Assembly (NCBI GenBank): GCA_003427395.1
Contig: BFEA01000012.1
Location: 1,719,183 to 1,739,635, forward strand
Source of the DNA: Chara braunii
Taxonomy: Eukaryota; Streptophyta; Charophyceae; Charales; Characeae
Length of the DNA stretch: 20,453 bases
Direction of reading: 5' to 3'
Both the position numbers and the translations under genes were made by a program. Of the stretch, positions 9,749 through 18,785 are shown in pieces. The notes under the pieces were generated by a model that had not been told where the DNA came from, made no database searches, and saw only the letters and a program-made list of their open reading frames with translations. How positions within the stretch are numbered: position 1 is the first letter of the stretch; every line of letters starts with the position of its first letter.

Positions 9749-10429
9749 CTGCGGTTACATGACAAGACACCACCACACAAGACGATCACAAACGTCACAA
9801 ACAGCTCTTCAACGTTCATTACCATGGCACGTCCACATGCAATGAAGTGAATCGAAAGACGGCGAACCCAACCAGGCAGCATGTGGCTCCGCTAGTGGCA
9901 CGTTGAACAGTATTCGGCCACAATGCATACGGCTTACGAATGGCCACATAGAAGGGGCTGCACACAAGGGGATGCATGGCAAAGAGGTCGATTGTGGGGT
10001 GCAATGTGCACTAAATTTCTGTCGTCGAGTGATTCCCCAATTTGATAAGACAAAACAGGGGGCCATGAGTAGCAACAAGGCGGCCAGCAAAATACAACAC
10101 AACCAACAAACTGCAGTAGAAAGGTAAAAACCGAAGAATCAGCAGAAAACTGTAATTGTACACCTGAACTGTGAGCCTCCTCAAGGACATTGACGAGGTG
10201 GGCCCACATCCACTGATCAGGTCTTTTCACAAAGCATTCAGCAAATCAGGTCAAATACCATGCATGTTGGAAGGACATTAAGGTTGGACCTCCATTGACC
10301 ACGTGGAGGTAGCAAAGACCTGCAATTATGCTGTTAAAAAAAAATAAAAAAAGTCTGTTTTGACAAAATTGTAATCACCCGCCAAAACACAGACTGAGAA
10401 CACTGCTAATTTCTGGGATTTGCCGCTGG
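9749..10429 (-). other. Probable intron upstream of the ORP exon; no gene seen
   Basis: On the minus strand this is the sequence 5' of the ORP acceptor, with a T/G-rich tract just before it (TGTGGTGGTGTCTTGTC). I looked for the preceding ORP exon, which should carry an RPD-x-ALE-like segment, and did not find it. A minus-strand stretch near 10160-10230 looks exon-like but its phase does not fit. Confidence 0.4.
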
Positions 10430-11626
10430 AATGTATGCCTTGCTGAGATTCCCGCATTCTGCTGTGATTTCCAAGTCTGTATGTGTGCATGCCTGCTGGT
10501 CTGCGTGCCTGTCTGAGCGCTTGTCGGCCTGAGTGTGTGTGTGACCCGCAAGGGTACTTGTTGGTTGAAAGGCCCCACAGGGCCAGTACTTACTTGTGGC
10601 CGTGACTTCGAGGGTTGCAGTGGGGAAAACACTTAGAGCAGCGGGAAAAACACTCCAGTAGTGGTAGAAGTGTCGGGTACTGGAGGCCGAGCAGAAGAAG
10701 ACAAAAGTTGGCATTTTTAGAGGCCCAGTAGCAGTAGGTTAGAGGGAGGCCGGTACCAGTCCAAGTGGCCTGAGTCTAGGGCCTGTCCGGACGATATCAG
10801 AGCCTGCAATGATGTTCCCTCTGAAAGGGAGGAGGTACCAGTTGCTGGGAGGCCACTCGGCCTAGGAAGTCACCGCCCAAGAGGCCAGTAGGCCGATATA
10901 TCTTCGGGAGGAGCAAACAGCTCCTCCTCATTTGCGGTGTGCAAGGATTGGCGACATACTGCTGGAGCCAAGCGCTGGACTTGGGATCCCTGCCTGGAGG
11001 AGGAGAGCCACTGAGCGCTCAGCCTGGTTATGGCGAGCAGCCCAGCCTGAGGAGGAGGAAGAAGGGGGCGAAGGAGGAGAGTGGCGAGGTACCTACCTGG
11101 CTATGGAGGACACCATCTTAATCACCTTGTTAGGCGCTGCACCTGGAAGGCCGCAATTGGGGTCGTGCCGCACCAAGGAAGCTCGAGGCAGAGTCAGGCA
11201 TGGCGGCTTATTGAGCAGCGGCATAGCTGCTTTGTGTTGTCCTTCGCACAGGAGGGCAGAGCCCTTTGTAGTCCGCCATAGCCTAGGCATGTGAGAGGAG
11301 GAAGAAGCGGGGAGCCATGGCTATGGTGGACCTGATGTTGTGTCAGCAGTAAGAGGGAACTTCGGATATTGATTCTGGTTCAGCCACTCATTGTTATTAT
11401 TATTATTGGAAGAAGAATAAGAATGGCGAAGTGGAGGGGGGGGGAAGGTTGAGAGAGAAGGGGGATTTGTCATTGGTCTTGCCGGTGTGCATCTTTTTCT
11501 TCTTCTTCTTCTTCTTCTTCTTCTTCTTTCTCTCTTCTTTGGTCTTTATCTCTTTGGAAGTGCATTCATTGGGTGGCATTGTCTTTCATTGTGAATTTGC
11601 ACTTTGGGAATGACCAGGGTCGTAAC
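10430..11626 (+). repeat. Dispersed 1.2-kb repeat, copy 2 (LTR-like)
   Basis: Full-length partner of 1203-2430 in the same orientation. It starts GCTGGAATGTATGCC and ends GACCAGGGTCGTAAC. It keeps the CGATATCAGAGC string (10792-10803) and the TATA-like GATATATCTTCGGG (about 10896). It lacks the 41-bp internal duplication and has an expanded TTC run. If transcription of the minus-strand ORP gene crosses this region, the repeat lies in an intron in antisense. Internal frames (10932-11294) show no known domain. Confidence 0.85.
11497..11529 (+). repeat. (TTC)n microsatellite within repeat copy 2
   Basis: About eleven TTC triplets. The matching place in copy 1 (about 2308-2330) has a shorter, interrupted version, so the run expanded in this copy. 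Confidence 0.85.
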
Positions 11627-13231
11627 GAAATTCAAGAATTGCTGTTAATCATGCAATTATGTATATCACACAGCGTATGTATAACCCCCCTCCCCTAAAG
11701 GTCAACAGTTATCCATTCTGCCGTGTCTGAATGCAATCGTTGTCACAAATTCTCACAATGTATGCCAACGAATGTCACAGCATGTGTGTGCACATGCAGT
11801 TCAATCAGTACAGGATCTGGAAGGGCAACTGTTTAGCCGGACAGACCTTGTCGGTCTTTTTTTGTCGTTTTTTCACTCCATCCAGGTTTCACGATCATAG
11901 CTGGCTCTGGCTCGTGCTCGAATACGAGTACATAGCATGCTGGATTTGGACAGAGAGAAGGCGATTGACCCTTAGTGAAGTCTCAAGCTCGAATCCCAGT
12001 GGTCTTTGTCCCGAAAGGAAAAAAAGTAGTGATCTGAAGGTTGCTTTTCTTTGTTGGATTCATGCTCGAGTCTGCTTATCAACAAAAATGTACTCCTTTT
12101 TTTTGGCGGGGGGGAGGACAATTTCAGAAATGTAGCATTTTACTCATCTGCTTTAGCTACAGTCTGAGCCCAGATCTGAATGTCGACAGTTCAGGTGTGT
12201 ACTAACTGCGCTCGCCCAAGCTGGTTGGGATCAGGTTTTTCGTTTTTCTGTGTTTTCTTTTTGGGGCTGGATCATTTGCACCACCCAGCCCGTAGCATCT
12301 CTCCCACCTACCCCACGCTGACCCGGCCACCCCACATTGCGCCATCCGGGCCACACTGTATCACCCACCCCGCGGCACATAAGACCACTCATCAGCCCAC
12401 ATGCCGCCACAGCGTCCACACCGCATGATCCAATCCCACATAGTTAGTTTCACCCTGGCCACATATTACCGCCCTGCCCTCATGGTATGACCAGCATAGT
12501 ATCACCCACATAACTGGTGCACCAAATTCATGAGACTGAACGACATAACGGTAAACTCATATAGCCTCATGTTAGAAGAAAAGAAATCCACAGCAAATGC
12601 CATCGACGGGGACAAAGGCAACCAAACATAGGAATGGTAAGCCTGCTTGACTGAACCACCACTATCAGAGACACTCTTGGGAGGACAGTGGACACCAGGT
12701 CTGAGAAACGAGGACCACAGAGAACAATTGCGCAATATGATTTTGCATCTAAAAGCCAAGCTGAAAAAAAATGCAGGCCTTCTGGTGATCTGGTGGGACC
12801 CCTTTCGTAGATGTGGCTTATAACAGACAAAAAAGCAGATTAGCAGAACGAAGCAATGACAAAACATTCCAGGACCTGGACACGAAGAGTTTAAACAAGG
12901 GCCACGCCCCACTGGTGCTGTTTTCACTTTTTTATTGCTGTGAAAGGACAAATCGGACAATGCTCATGATCAGGTTCATGCTTTCCTGGCATGAACATCG
13001 ACCCAGTGGGCCTGGCCTTCGTATCCACGACATGTGACTCCATCTGGCTAAGGCATATGAAGGATTTAAATCACAGGAAGGCTCTCTGCTAGTCTACCAG
13101 GGGCATGCGGCCGAGCACCTGTGCACGTCGCCCAGTTCTCCACCCGCCCAGGGCACCCTGTGCATGTAAGAACCCGCAGGAATTTTGTTCTATTTTTTGG
13201 TTCAGTGGGGGTTTTCGGCATCCCCCTAGCC
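11627..13231. other. No gene recognised
   Basis: About 1.6 kb without a supported gene. The longest frames (plus 11731-12135, 134 codons; minus 12502-12960, 152 codons from a TTG) have no known motif and mixed, unlikely compositions. Minus-strand upstream exons of the ORP gene could lie here but none was recognised. The right edge is the library adapter. Confidence 0.45.
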
Positions 13232-13269
13232 CTGTCTCTTATACACATCTAGATGTGTATAAGAGACAG
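13232..13269. other. Nextera mate-pair junction adapter (assembly artefact)
   Basis: The 38 bases are CTGTCTCTTATACACATCT followed at once by AGATGTGTATAAGAGACAG, a perfect inverted pair of the 19-bp Tn5 hyperactive mosaic end. That arrangement is the circularisation junction of Nextera mate-pair libraries. A natural copy of both 19-mers with no spacer is very unlikely. Translated, it gives the VSYTHLDVYKRQ and MCIRDR peptides often seen as contamination in protein databases. The flanks were brought together during library making. Confidence 0.97.
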
Positions 13270-14005
13270 CACATACACTGGATCACCCTGGATATCCCAC
13301 ACGCATCACTCTAACACTCGAGCACACACACACACTCACTACTAACTACAGCTATGGCAGCTATGGCTGCCTCTAACCTATCGCTATGCTAACTNCTCCT
13401 CTCTTGCCCACTGCGTCCTCCGGGCTCATCTGCAGACCTCCTTGCACAAGTCGCCGTGGCAGCGCTTCCGCATGGCTCACGCAGGAATGAATGAATGGCT
13501 GGGCGCTGCCTCTTGATTTATACTTCAGAAACTCGTTGGTCTGCCCTTTGCCATCGGCCCTTGGTCCTTACAGTCCCCCTGTGGTACTTGCTGGACCGGA
13601 CTGGGACTGACTGGACCTTCCGTTGACTGGCTATGGACTCACCGCTATCCTACCGCTGTTGCACTGCTGTTGCACTGCGGTTTAGTCCACCACTTGCCTC
13701 ACCACTTGACCACTTGCCCACTTGCCTACCTTCTAGAAGGTCTACAGCTAAGCTTCCAGAACGCACTAAGCCTCCTACGCTATAGACCTACAGATCGGAA
13801 CCCGGCTGTCTATGGACCTACGACAGGTCTACCAACTGCCTACGAATACACAGGTCACAGGTTCAATTCTCGGGGTCTACACAGATACTGTACATGGGTA
13901 GGGTGAGGTCTAGGGATCGAACCCTGGGTACTGCATACGCTACTGCTAAAAGGTGACAACCGTTTCACTCCCGCCGTCCTAAATTCGAGGTCCTCCGAGA
14001 AAATT
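13270..14005 (-). other. Downstream flank of the gypsy element, possibly part of its 3' LTR
   Basis: No reading frame of interest. On the element's (minus) strand the sequence just after the integrase stop has a purine-rich GGACGGCGGGAGTG at about 13960-13973, followed by TGAAACGG, which would suit a polypurine tract and LTR start. Two tRNA T-arm-like strings (near 13860 and 13920) are present without a tRNA. No copy of this stretch appears upstream of gag. An n is at 13395. Confidence 0.35.
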
Positions 14006-15350
14006 TTAGTACAAGGCAGGACCTTTACCTTTCTTGTCACGCTCATAGGCCCTGACTATGTCGGGAGCGGTCTCTAGAAGTTCTGCTTTCGTGAACCAGC
14101 GGTCGTCTTCCGGTTCCTGAGAAGCAAACCGGACCTTACACTGTTTCTGGGGACGACCTCTACCTCCTGTCCTAAACACATCCTCTTCTACAATGCCCTC
14201 TATGTCATAGCTTCCATCTATATCCCGTGGAATCATGGATCTCCTGGAAGGGAACTGTTGACTAGTGATACACGGCAGCAGCTTTGAAGCATGAAACACA
14301 GGGTATGTGTGGAGGTGTGCTGGAATCTCAATGCTATAGGACGNTCCATCCTCTCCGCCCTTGACTTCTAGAACCGGACACGGTCCTCTATATGCAGGCA
14401 GTAACTTCTGCGAGATGTTTTCTTCCGGTGCAAACTCTTTTGCCTTGACCCAGACTAAGTCGCCTACTTGAAACTGTGATGGGCGACGGTGTTGGTTAGC
14501 CTGCTCTATCATTCTGTGCTGGGCCTTCCGTAGGTTCTCAACAACAGTGGCTAATTCCTTTTCGTGCTGTATCGCAAACTCCCTGGTACCGGGCGGTAAT
14601 CTGTGAATCTGATCCCGGTTCAGTCCTTCGAACGGTCTGCGTGGTCTAAAGGACTTGTGCAGTTCATTGGGAGTGCGGCAGGTGGAAAGGTGCACGCTGT
14701 TGTTGTATGCACTAGCTACCTTGGGCAACATCTCATCCCAGTTGATCTGATCTGGTCTAATGTACATGCGCAGAACTTGCTGTAGGATCTTGTTCATTTG
14801 TTCTGTCTGACCGTTAGTCTCTGGGTGATGGCCGGACGACATTAACAACTTAGATCCGTAGACTCTCATGAGTTCTTGCCAGTTCTGGCTCATTAACAAC
14901 TTAGATCCGTAGACTCTCATGAGTTCTTGCCAGTTCTGGCTGGTGAAACGACTATCTCTATCACTAACTATTGACAATGAGATACCATTCTCACTAACCC
15001 AAAAGTCAAAGAACTTCTGTATTACTAAATCTGTACGTGCCTCTGCAGGCAAGGGAACAAAAACTGCATACTTACTAAAACGGTCGACTATGACCACGAC
15101 TTGGCTCTTACCATGTCTACTCTTGACTTGCGTGTCCATGAAGTCTATAGACACAGTCTCCCGGCTGATCCGGAATAGGCAAGGGCCTGAGAAGACCTAA
15201 GGGCGCGCGTGTAGTAATCTTATTTCTCTGGCACACTTTACAACAACGGACATACTCTATGCAATCATTCTTCATCCCTGGCCAGGTATACACACGCATC
15301 AGGTTGGCTAATGTCTTTTGCCAACCGAAATGCCCTTCAGTATCATGGCA
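14006..15350 (-). pseudogene. Integrase with chromodomain-like C-terminus (broken)
   Basis: The zinc-binding part (about 15340-15170) shows HDTEGH, then WPGM and CCKVCQRNK, giving the HHCC pattern. A frame change near 15155-15165 separates it from the 382-residue core and C-terminal part. Catalytic acidic residues are Asp (SIDFMD, codon 15143-15145), Asp (VSDRDSRF, codon 14960-14962) and Glu (GQTEQMN, codon 14801-14803). A 51-bp in-frame duplication (14840-14941) lies between the last two and lengthens the usual 35-residue spacing to 52. After the core come a GPY/F-like segment (AYRGPCPVLEVK) and, in about the last 65 residues, a chromodomain-like stretch (YDIEGIVEEDVF through RWFTKAELLETAPDIV). 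The family inserts cDNA into host DNA; this copy should not. Confidence 0.93.
14840..14941 (-). repeat. Exact 51-bp tandem duplication inside integrase
   Basis: Units 14840-14890 and 14891-14941 are identical. They duplicate 17 codons (NWQELMRVYGSKLLMS plus one residue) without changing frame, between the second Asp and the Glu of the active site. Confidence 0.96.
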
Positions 15351-16158
15351 TTCCCCCTAAAACCAAACTGCGGATCTCTTCGCTGTTGGGAACGCACAGG
15401 CGGTCAAACACATTAGTCTTCTCAAACAACAACCCATCTATAGTGCGGTAATCTGGTTCAGTCTCTGGGGCCTCTTTAACTCTTTTTAGGAGGTCGCTAT
15501 AGATAGGGTCCTGCGCATATGCTTGCCTCACTTTCTTCTGCAGGTCTCTCCCTATATCCAGATAGTGTACTACAGCTCCAAAGTAGTCTGATCTCCTACT
15601 CGAAGCATCCGCAACTACGTTGTACTTGCCCTTCACTGGCTTGAGCTCAAAGTCGAATTGGTCTATCTCTGCGGCCCACCTAGTCAACTTAGGTGTCATC
15701 TTGGCCTGAATCTTTAACCATCTAAGCGTTTCGTGGTCCGAATACACTTTGAAATGCCTCCCAAGCAGATAGTGCTTCCAATGGTCCAAAGCCTGCCTGA
15801 GAGCGTAGAGTTCTCTCTCGTACGTGGAGGTAGCAACCTTCTCACAGGGCATCCTCGCNGACATGAACTCTACGGGTCTATAGCCATTGCCGTCGTCTTG
15901 CTGCAACACACCGCCTATCCCATGCTGACTCGCGTCCGTGGTGACGACAAATGGCAAAGAAGGATCTGCAACTTTGAGGACAGGATATTCTATTAACGCA
16001 CGCTTTAGCTTCTTGAGCGCAGACGTACAGTCTTTGTCCCATTGCCAGATTGCCTCTTTCTTCAGCAACCTGCGTAAGGGAGCGGCGATAGTAGAGAAGT
16101 TCCTTACAAACTTCCTATAGTAGTTAGCTAAGCCTAGGAACGACCGCAACTCTGTCAA
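15343..16158 (-). pseudogene. RNase H domain with RT connection (gypsy pol)
   Basis: The 271-codon frame begins in the RT connection (TELRSFLGLANYYRKFV, residues 2-18) and carries RNase H from about residue 65. The four acidic positions of the family are present: Asp75 (VTTDAS), Glu116 (YERELYAL), Asp141 (YSDHETL) and Asp184 (VVADASSR). The domain degrades RNA in RNA-DNA hybrids during reverse transcription. A TAG (16174-16176) cuts it off from the upstream RT in the same frame. The downstream link to integrase is lost by a frame change at a run of five G (plus-strand C, 15353-15357). One n (15859) gives an unknown residue. Taken alone, this is the best-preserved catalytic domain of the element. 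Confidence 0.93.
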
Positions 16159-16173
16159 TGTGCGGGGCGTCAG

Positions 16174-17268
16174 CTAATCTCTGATCGCCGCGATCTTGCT
16201 GTCCTCTGGCTTAATGCCATCTCCGTCCAACACGTGGTCCAAGTATAAGACGTGCGTCTTGGCCCACTCGCACTTCTTCGCATTGATCTTGAAGTTAGCC
16301 TCTCTAAGCTTCTCCAAGACCTGCCTCAGATGACTCTGCTGCACCTGGAGGGTCTTACTAAAGACTAGGATATCATCTAAGTAGACTACTACAAATTTAT
16401 CTAACCATGGTCTAAACAGGTCATTCATACAACGCTGAAAAGTAGCTGGCGTGGTGGTTAGTCCAAAGGGCATCACTATAAACTCATAATGCCCATATCT
16501 AGTCCGGAACGCAGTCTTGTACTGATCATCAGGATGAACCGCTATCTAATGGTATCCGGACTTCAAGCCTATCTTAGAGAAATACTTACAACCCTGCACC
16601 CGATCTAAAAGATCGTCTATCCTGGGCAGCCGCTCAACATTCTTCACGGTGATCGCATTTAATCCCCTATAGTCTATACACATTCTCAGCTCTCCTTCCT
16701 TCTTGGGGACAAACAAAACGGGTGCTCCAAAAGGAGACGAACTGGGCCTGATCCACCCTTTCTCAAGGAGTTCGTCTAACTGCTTGCGAAGCTCCTCTAA
16801 CTTTATAGGGGACATCCTGTAGACTGCACCCTTAGGTGTTCTACTGCCTGGCTCTATCTCTATCCTATGCTGGATCGGTCGCGACACTACTCCTGTCGGC
16901 GACTCAGTCAAATCTTTGAACTCCTCCAGCAGCTTGGCAATTGTTGGGTCTGTGGAGCTATCCTTCTTCTGGCCCTCAGTAACAGGTCTAACATACACCA
17001 CAAAGACGTGTTCCTCTAACTGCTCCTTTCTTATTAATCGCGCGAACGCGGGAGCACTGAGACAGCAATGCGCCAAGGTGTTATCTACACCGGACGCATG
17101 GAACAGGCGAGCAGTCTTCACTTCGCCTGACGGACNAGGGAGCCTACACTCNTGCTCTTTCAGATGGAGTGTGGCCCCNGCTGCCTCTCCCCAATCCATT
17201 CCTAACACTACATCGAAAGGAAGNTCATCTTGTACGAGGAGAGTCAGGGAATGGAACCACCTTCCCAT
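16174..17268 (-). pseudogene. Reverse transcriptase, preceded by end of protease (gypsy pol)
   Basis: The frame begins with the protease end (DVVLGMDWGEA) and then enters [38 protein letters not shown] and [10 protein letters not shown], motifs typical of gypsy RT fingers. In motif A the sequence is [11 protein letters not shown], where the family has Asp at the Gly position (codon 16567-16569). This Asp binds a catalytic metal, so polymerase activity should be lost. A TAG follows at 16546-16548. The same frame then resumes with MPFGLTTTPATFQR and the intact YLDD box (16372-16383), ending at another TAG (16174-16176). Four n bases lie at 17136, 17152, 17179 and 17224. RT copies element RNA into cDNA in virus-like particles. 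Confidence 0.95.
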
Positions 17269-17758
17269 CCTTCTCTAGGCGTAAGTACGCCTGGACTCCC
17301 TGTACATAGTCCTCAACGCGCATTGTGCGGTTGTCTGCGAGAACACTGACTATAGGGTCTATTAACTTCTGCACCTTTAGTCCTAGCCTCAGCTTCTTCA
17401 GCGCCCTACGGCTGATATAACTACGGGTAGCCCCCGAGTCTATAAGGGCCCCTACCCTACTCCTAAACACCTCTACATCTACCAAAATCAGTTGTCCTTT
17501 ACTCTCCTTCTTCATTTTGGCCCAGACTGGCATCCTCTCCTTTAATTCTTCTGCCACACCTGTGAGGGACGTGCCTAAAGAGACGCTAACACAAGCAGTC
17601 TTAGGACAGCTATCTAGGAACGGGCCTGCAACCTCTGCCATAGGCTCATGTGGGTTGGGAGTGTCCTGTTCGCGCGCGCTCACTTCTCCACATGGCCGTG
17701 AAGTAGGGGCAGTTGCGACCCCTATTGTCGGCTGCCTTTTGATTGTTGGGCAGCCCAA
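17225..17758 (-). pseudogene. Aspartic protease (gypsy pol)
   Basis: The frame holds ALIDSGATRSYIS, the retropepsin D-S-G-A active site (17432-17440 for D-S-G), preceded by a VDVEVFRSRV strand and followed by the family's usual hydrophobic loops. The protease matures the Gag-Pol precursor. The flap side runs out of frame near 17240-17260; the conserved LGMDW piece continues in the next frame. The start is not an ATG. On the gag side this frame opens after a TAG a short way upstream and overlaps the end of gag by roughly 45 bases in the -1 frame, so it was probably expressed from a Gag-Pol fusion. Confidence 0.9.
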
Positions 17759-17955
17759 CGGGCCTGTCTATACTTAGGACAAAATTTAATTACGTGCGCC
17801 GGGTCACCACAAAAGACGCACTGACCCATGTTCACGCGTTCCTGCCATAATTGCCGGTCCAAGCCCAAGTCTTCTCAGGGCCTGCCCTGTGGCAAGCCTG
17901 GGTGCCAACCTCCTTAAGGTGCCCTTCCACCTCTTCGTTGTGGGGACCGATTACC
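17722..17955 (-). pseudogene. Gag nucleocapsid end with CCHC zinc knuckle
   Basis: The minus strand reads QLWQERVNMGQCVFCGDPAH, then VIKFC, then a basic tail ending KGSRQ and TAG (17722-17724). CVFCGDPAHVIKFC is an exact C-x2-C-x4-H-x4-C zinc knuckle (17779-17820), the RNA-packaging finger of retroelement nucleocapsids. The reading frame is not the one used by the Gly-rich segment just upstream, so a frame change lies near 17950. The frame is too short to stand out by length, which makes the finger easy to miss. It overlaps the start of the protease frame. Confidence 0.88.
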
Positions 17956-18285
17956 CTAGCGATTTGACGGGGGACCTTGACCCCTACCTACCGCTTGGCG
18001 GTTTCCCTGTCCGCCAACCCCCTGTGAGCCCGGTCCTCGGCCTCCCATGGCCTGGCCCCTTTGGCCCTGGCCTCCTCCTCCTCCTTGCGGCCTCGCTCCA
18101 GCCGCGACAGCAGCGTAAGACCTCCCCTGCCCCACACTACTGCCATCATCTTCAAGGCCCCACTCAATCTGGTCATATGGGACCTCATCGGTACCACCTT
18201 CTTCAAATGTCAGGATCATGTGATCCTTGGCCTTAACTTGGCCTGAGATGGTACGATTCTTCCACTTCTTCGAGGCCAGTGTCAA
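17956..18285 (-). pseudogene. Gag linker, basic and glycine-rich
   Basis: The minus strand reads ASKKWKNRTISGQVKAKDHM, then an acidic stretch (EEGGTDEVPYDQIEWGLEDD), then a Gly/Gln/Arg-rich run (GGGGGQGQRGQAMGGRGPGSQG). Such regions lie between capsid and zinc knuckle and bind nucleic acid. The frame stops at 17956, short of the zinc knuckle. Its 5' edge (about 18285) is one end of the inverted capsid segment, so it is cut off from the gag that should precede it. Confidence 0.75.
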
Positions 18286-18785
18286 TAGTTACATTTATTT
18301 ACAACATATCCTGATTGAGGAGCAAGTCCTCGTGGCCTTCCAGGCCCTGAAGGACGAAGCGGCTAGCTTCGCCAGGTCTCTCGCGCGTACAGCCGGTTGT
18401 GAAAGCAACCTGGTTGCATATTCTAAAGTCACCCCTCTTTCCCAATTCCTCACGCTCCTCAAGGAGCGTTTCGCTGACCCAACGAGAGGCATAAGAGCCT
18501 CTGACAAGCTTCAAACGATCCACTCACGGCAGTGGAGGAGTGCCAAGGCACTCAAGGGTACCATGGACGACTTGGTAGCCGTCCCGGACCATGGGGTCAC
18601 TGAGCCCCAGCTGGTTCAGTTGTTTTATTGTGCCATTCCAGAGGCCCTACGTGGGCATTTCTTTGACAAGTCTCAGCAGGCCGGCATCACATACGATCAA
18701 TTGAGTCGCGAAGTCATCCTGTATGAGTCGAATTCTATGCCAGTTACCACTTTCTGGCATAAGGACTTGGCATGGCACTCACACT
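18286..18785 (+). pseudogene. Gag capsid segment in inverted orientation
   Basis: On the plus strand, opposite to all the rest of the element, the frame reads VNSYIYLQHILIEEQVLVAF, then DEAASFARSLARTA, LSQFLTLLKERFADPTRG, ASDKLQTIHSRQWRSAKALK, PQLVQLFYCAIPEALRGHF and FWHKDLA. This is the helical pattern of the Retrotrans_gag capsid family (ALKDEAA-S-A, then F-x-x-LLKERF, then L-x-x-RQ-x-S). The 205-codon frame starts with TTG at 18227, but the family-like part begins near 18286. Its N-terminal side faces the linker and its C-terminal side faces the gag N-terminus: exactly what a simple inversion of this one segment would give. It may be real or an assembly error. Confidence 0.85.

Noticed and set aside
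9749-9882. Membrane-anchored small protein made by the longer frame 9520-9882
   Set aside because: The hydrophobic stretch is the translation of a T-rich intron ending at a splice acceptor. Similarity to ORPs begins right after it.
10160-10230. Minus-strand VKRPDQWMWAHLVNVLEEAH as the ORP exon before the last
   Set aside because: Only RPD and EE loosely fit. With the nearest donor (CAG|GTGTAC), the phase needed by the last exon brings a stop into the frame.
11731-12135. 134-codon plus-strand ATG frame
   Set aside because: Mixed composition with simple-sequence stretches, no motif and no splice context; not supported.
12502-12960. 152-codon minus-strand frame
   Set aside because: TTG start and no recognisable motif. 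I compared it with ORP core motifs and found none.
13066-13314. Open frames on both strands containing VSYTHLDVYKRQ and MCIRDR
   Set aside because: These peptides are translations of the mate-pair adapter at 13232-13269, not of genomic DNA.
17770-17830. Slippery heptamer for gag-pol frameshifting (AAATTTT near the zinc knuckle)
   Set aside because: It is not in phase with the gag frame, so it would not serve as an X-XXY-YYZ site.
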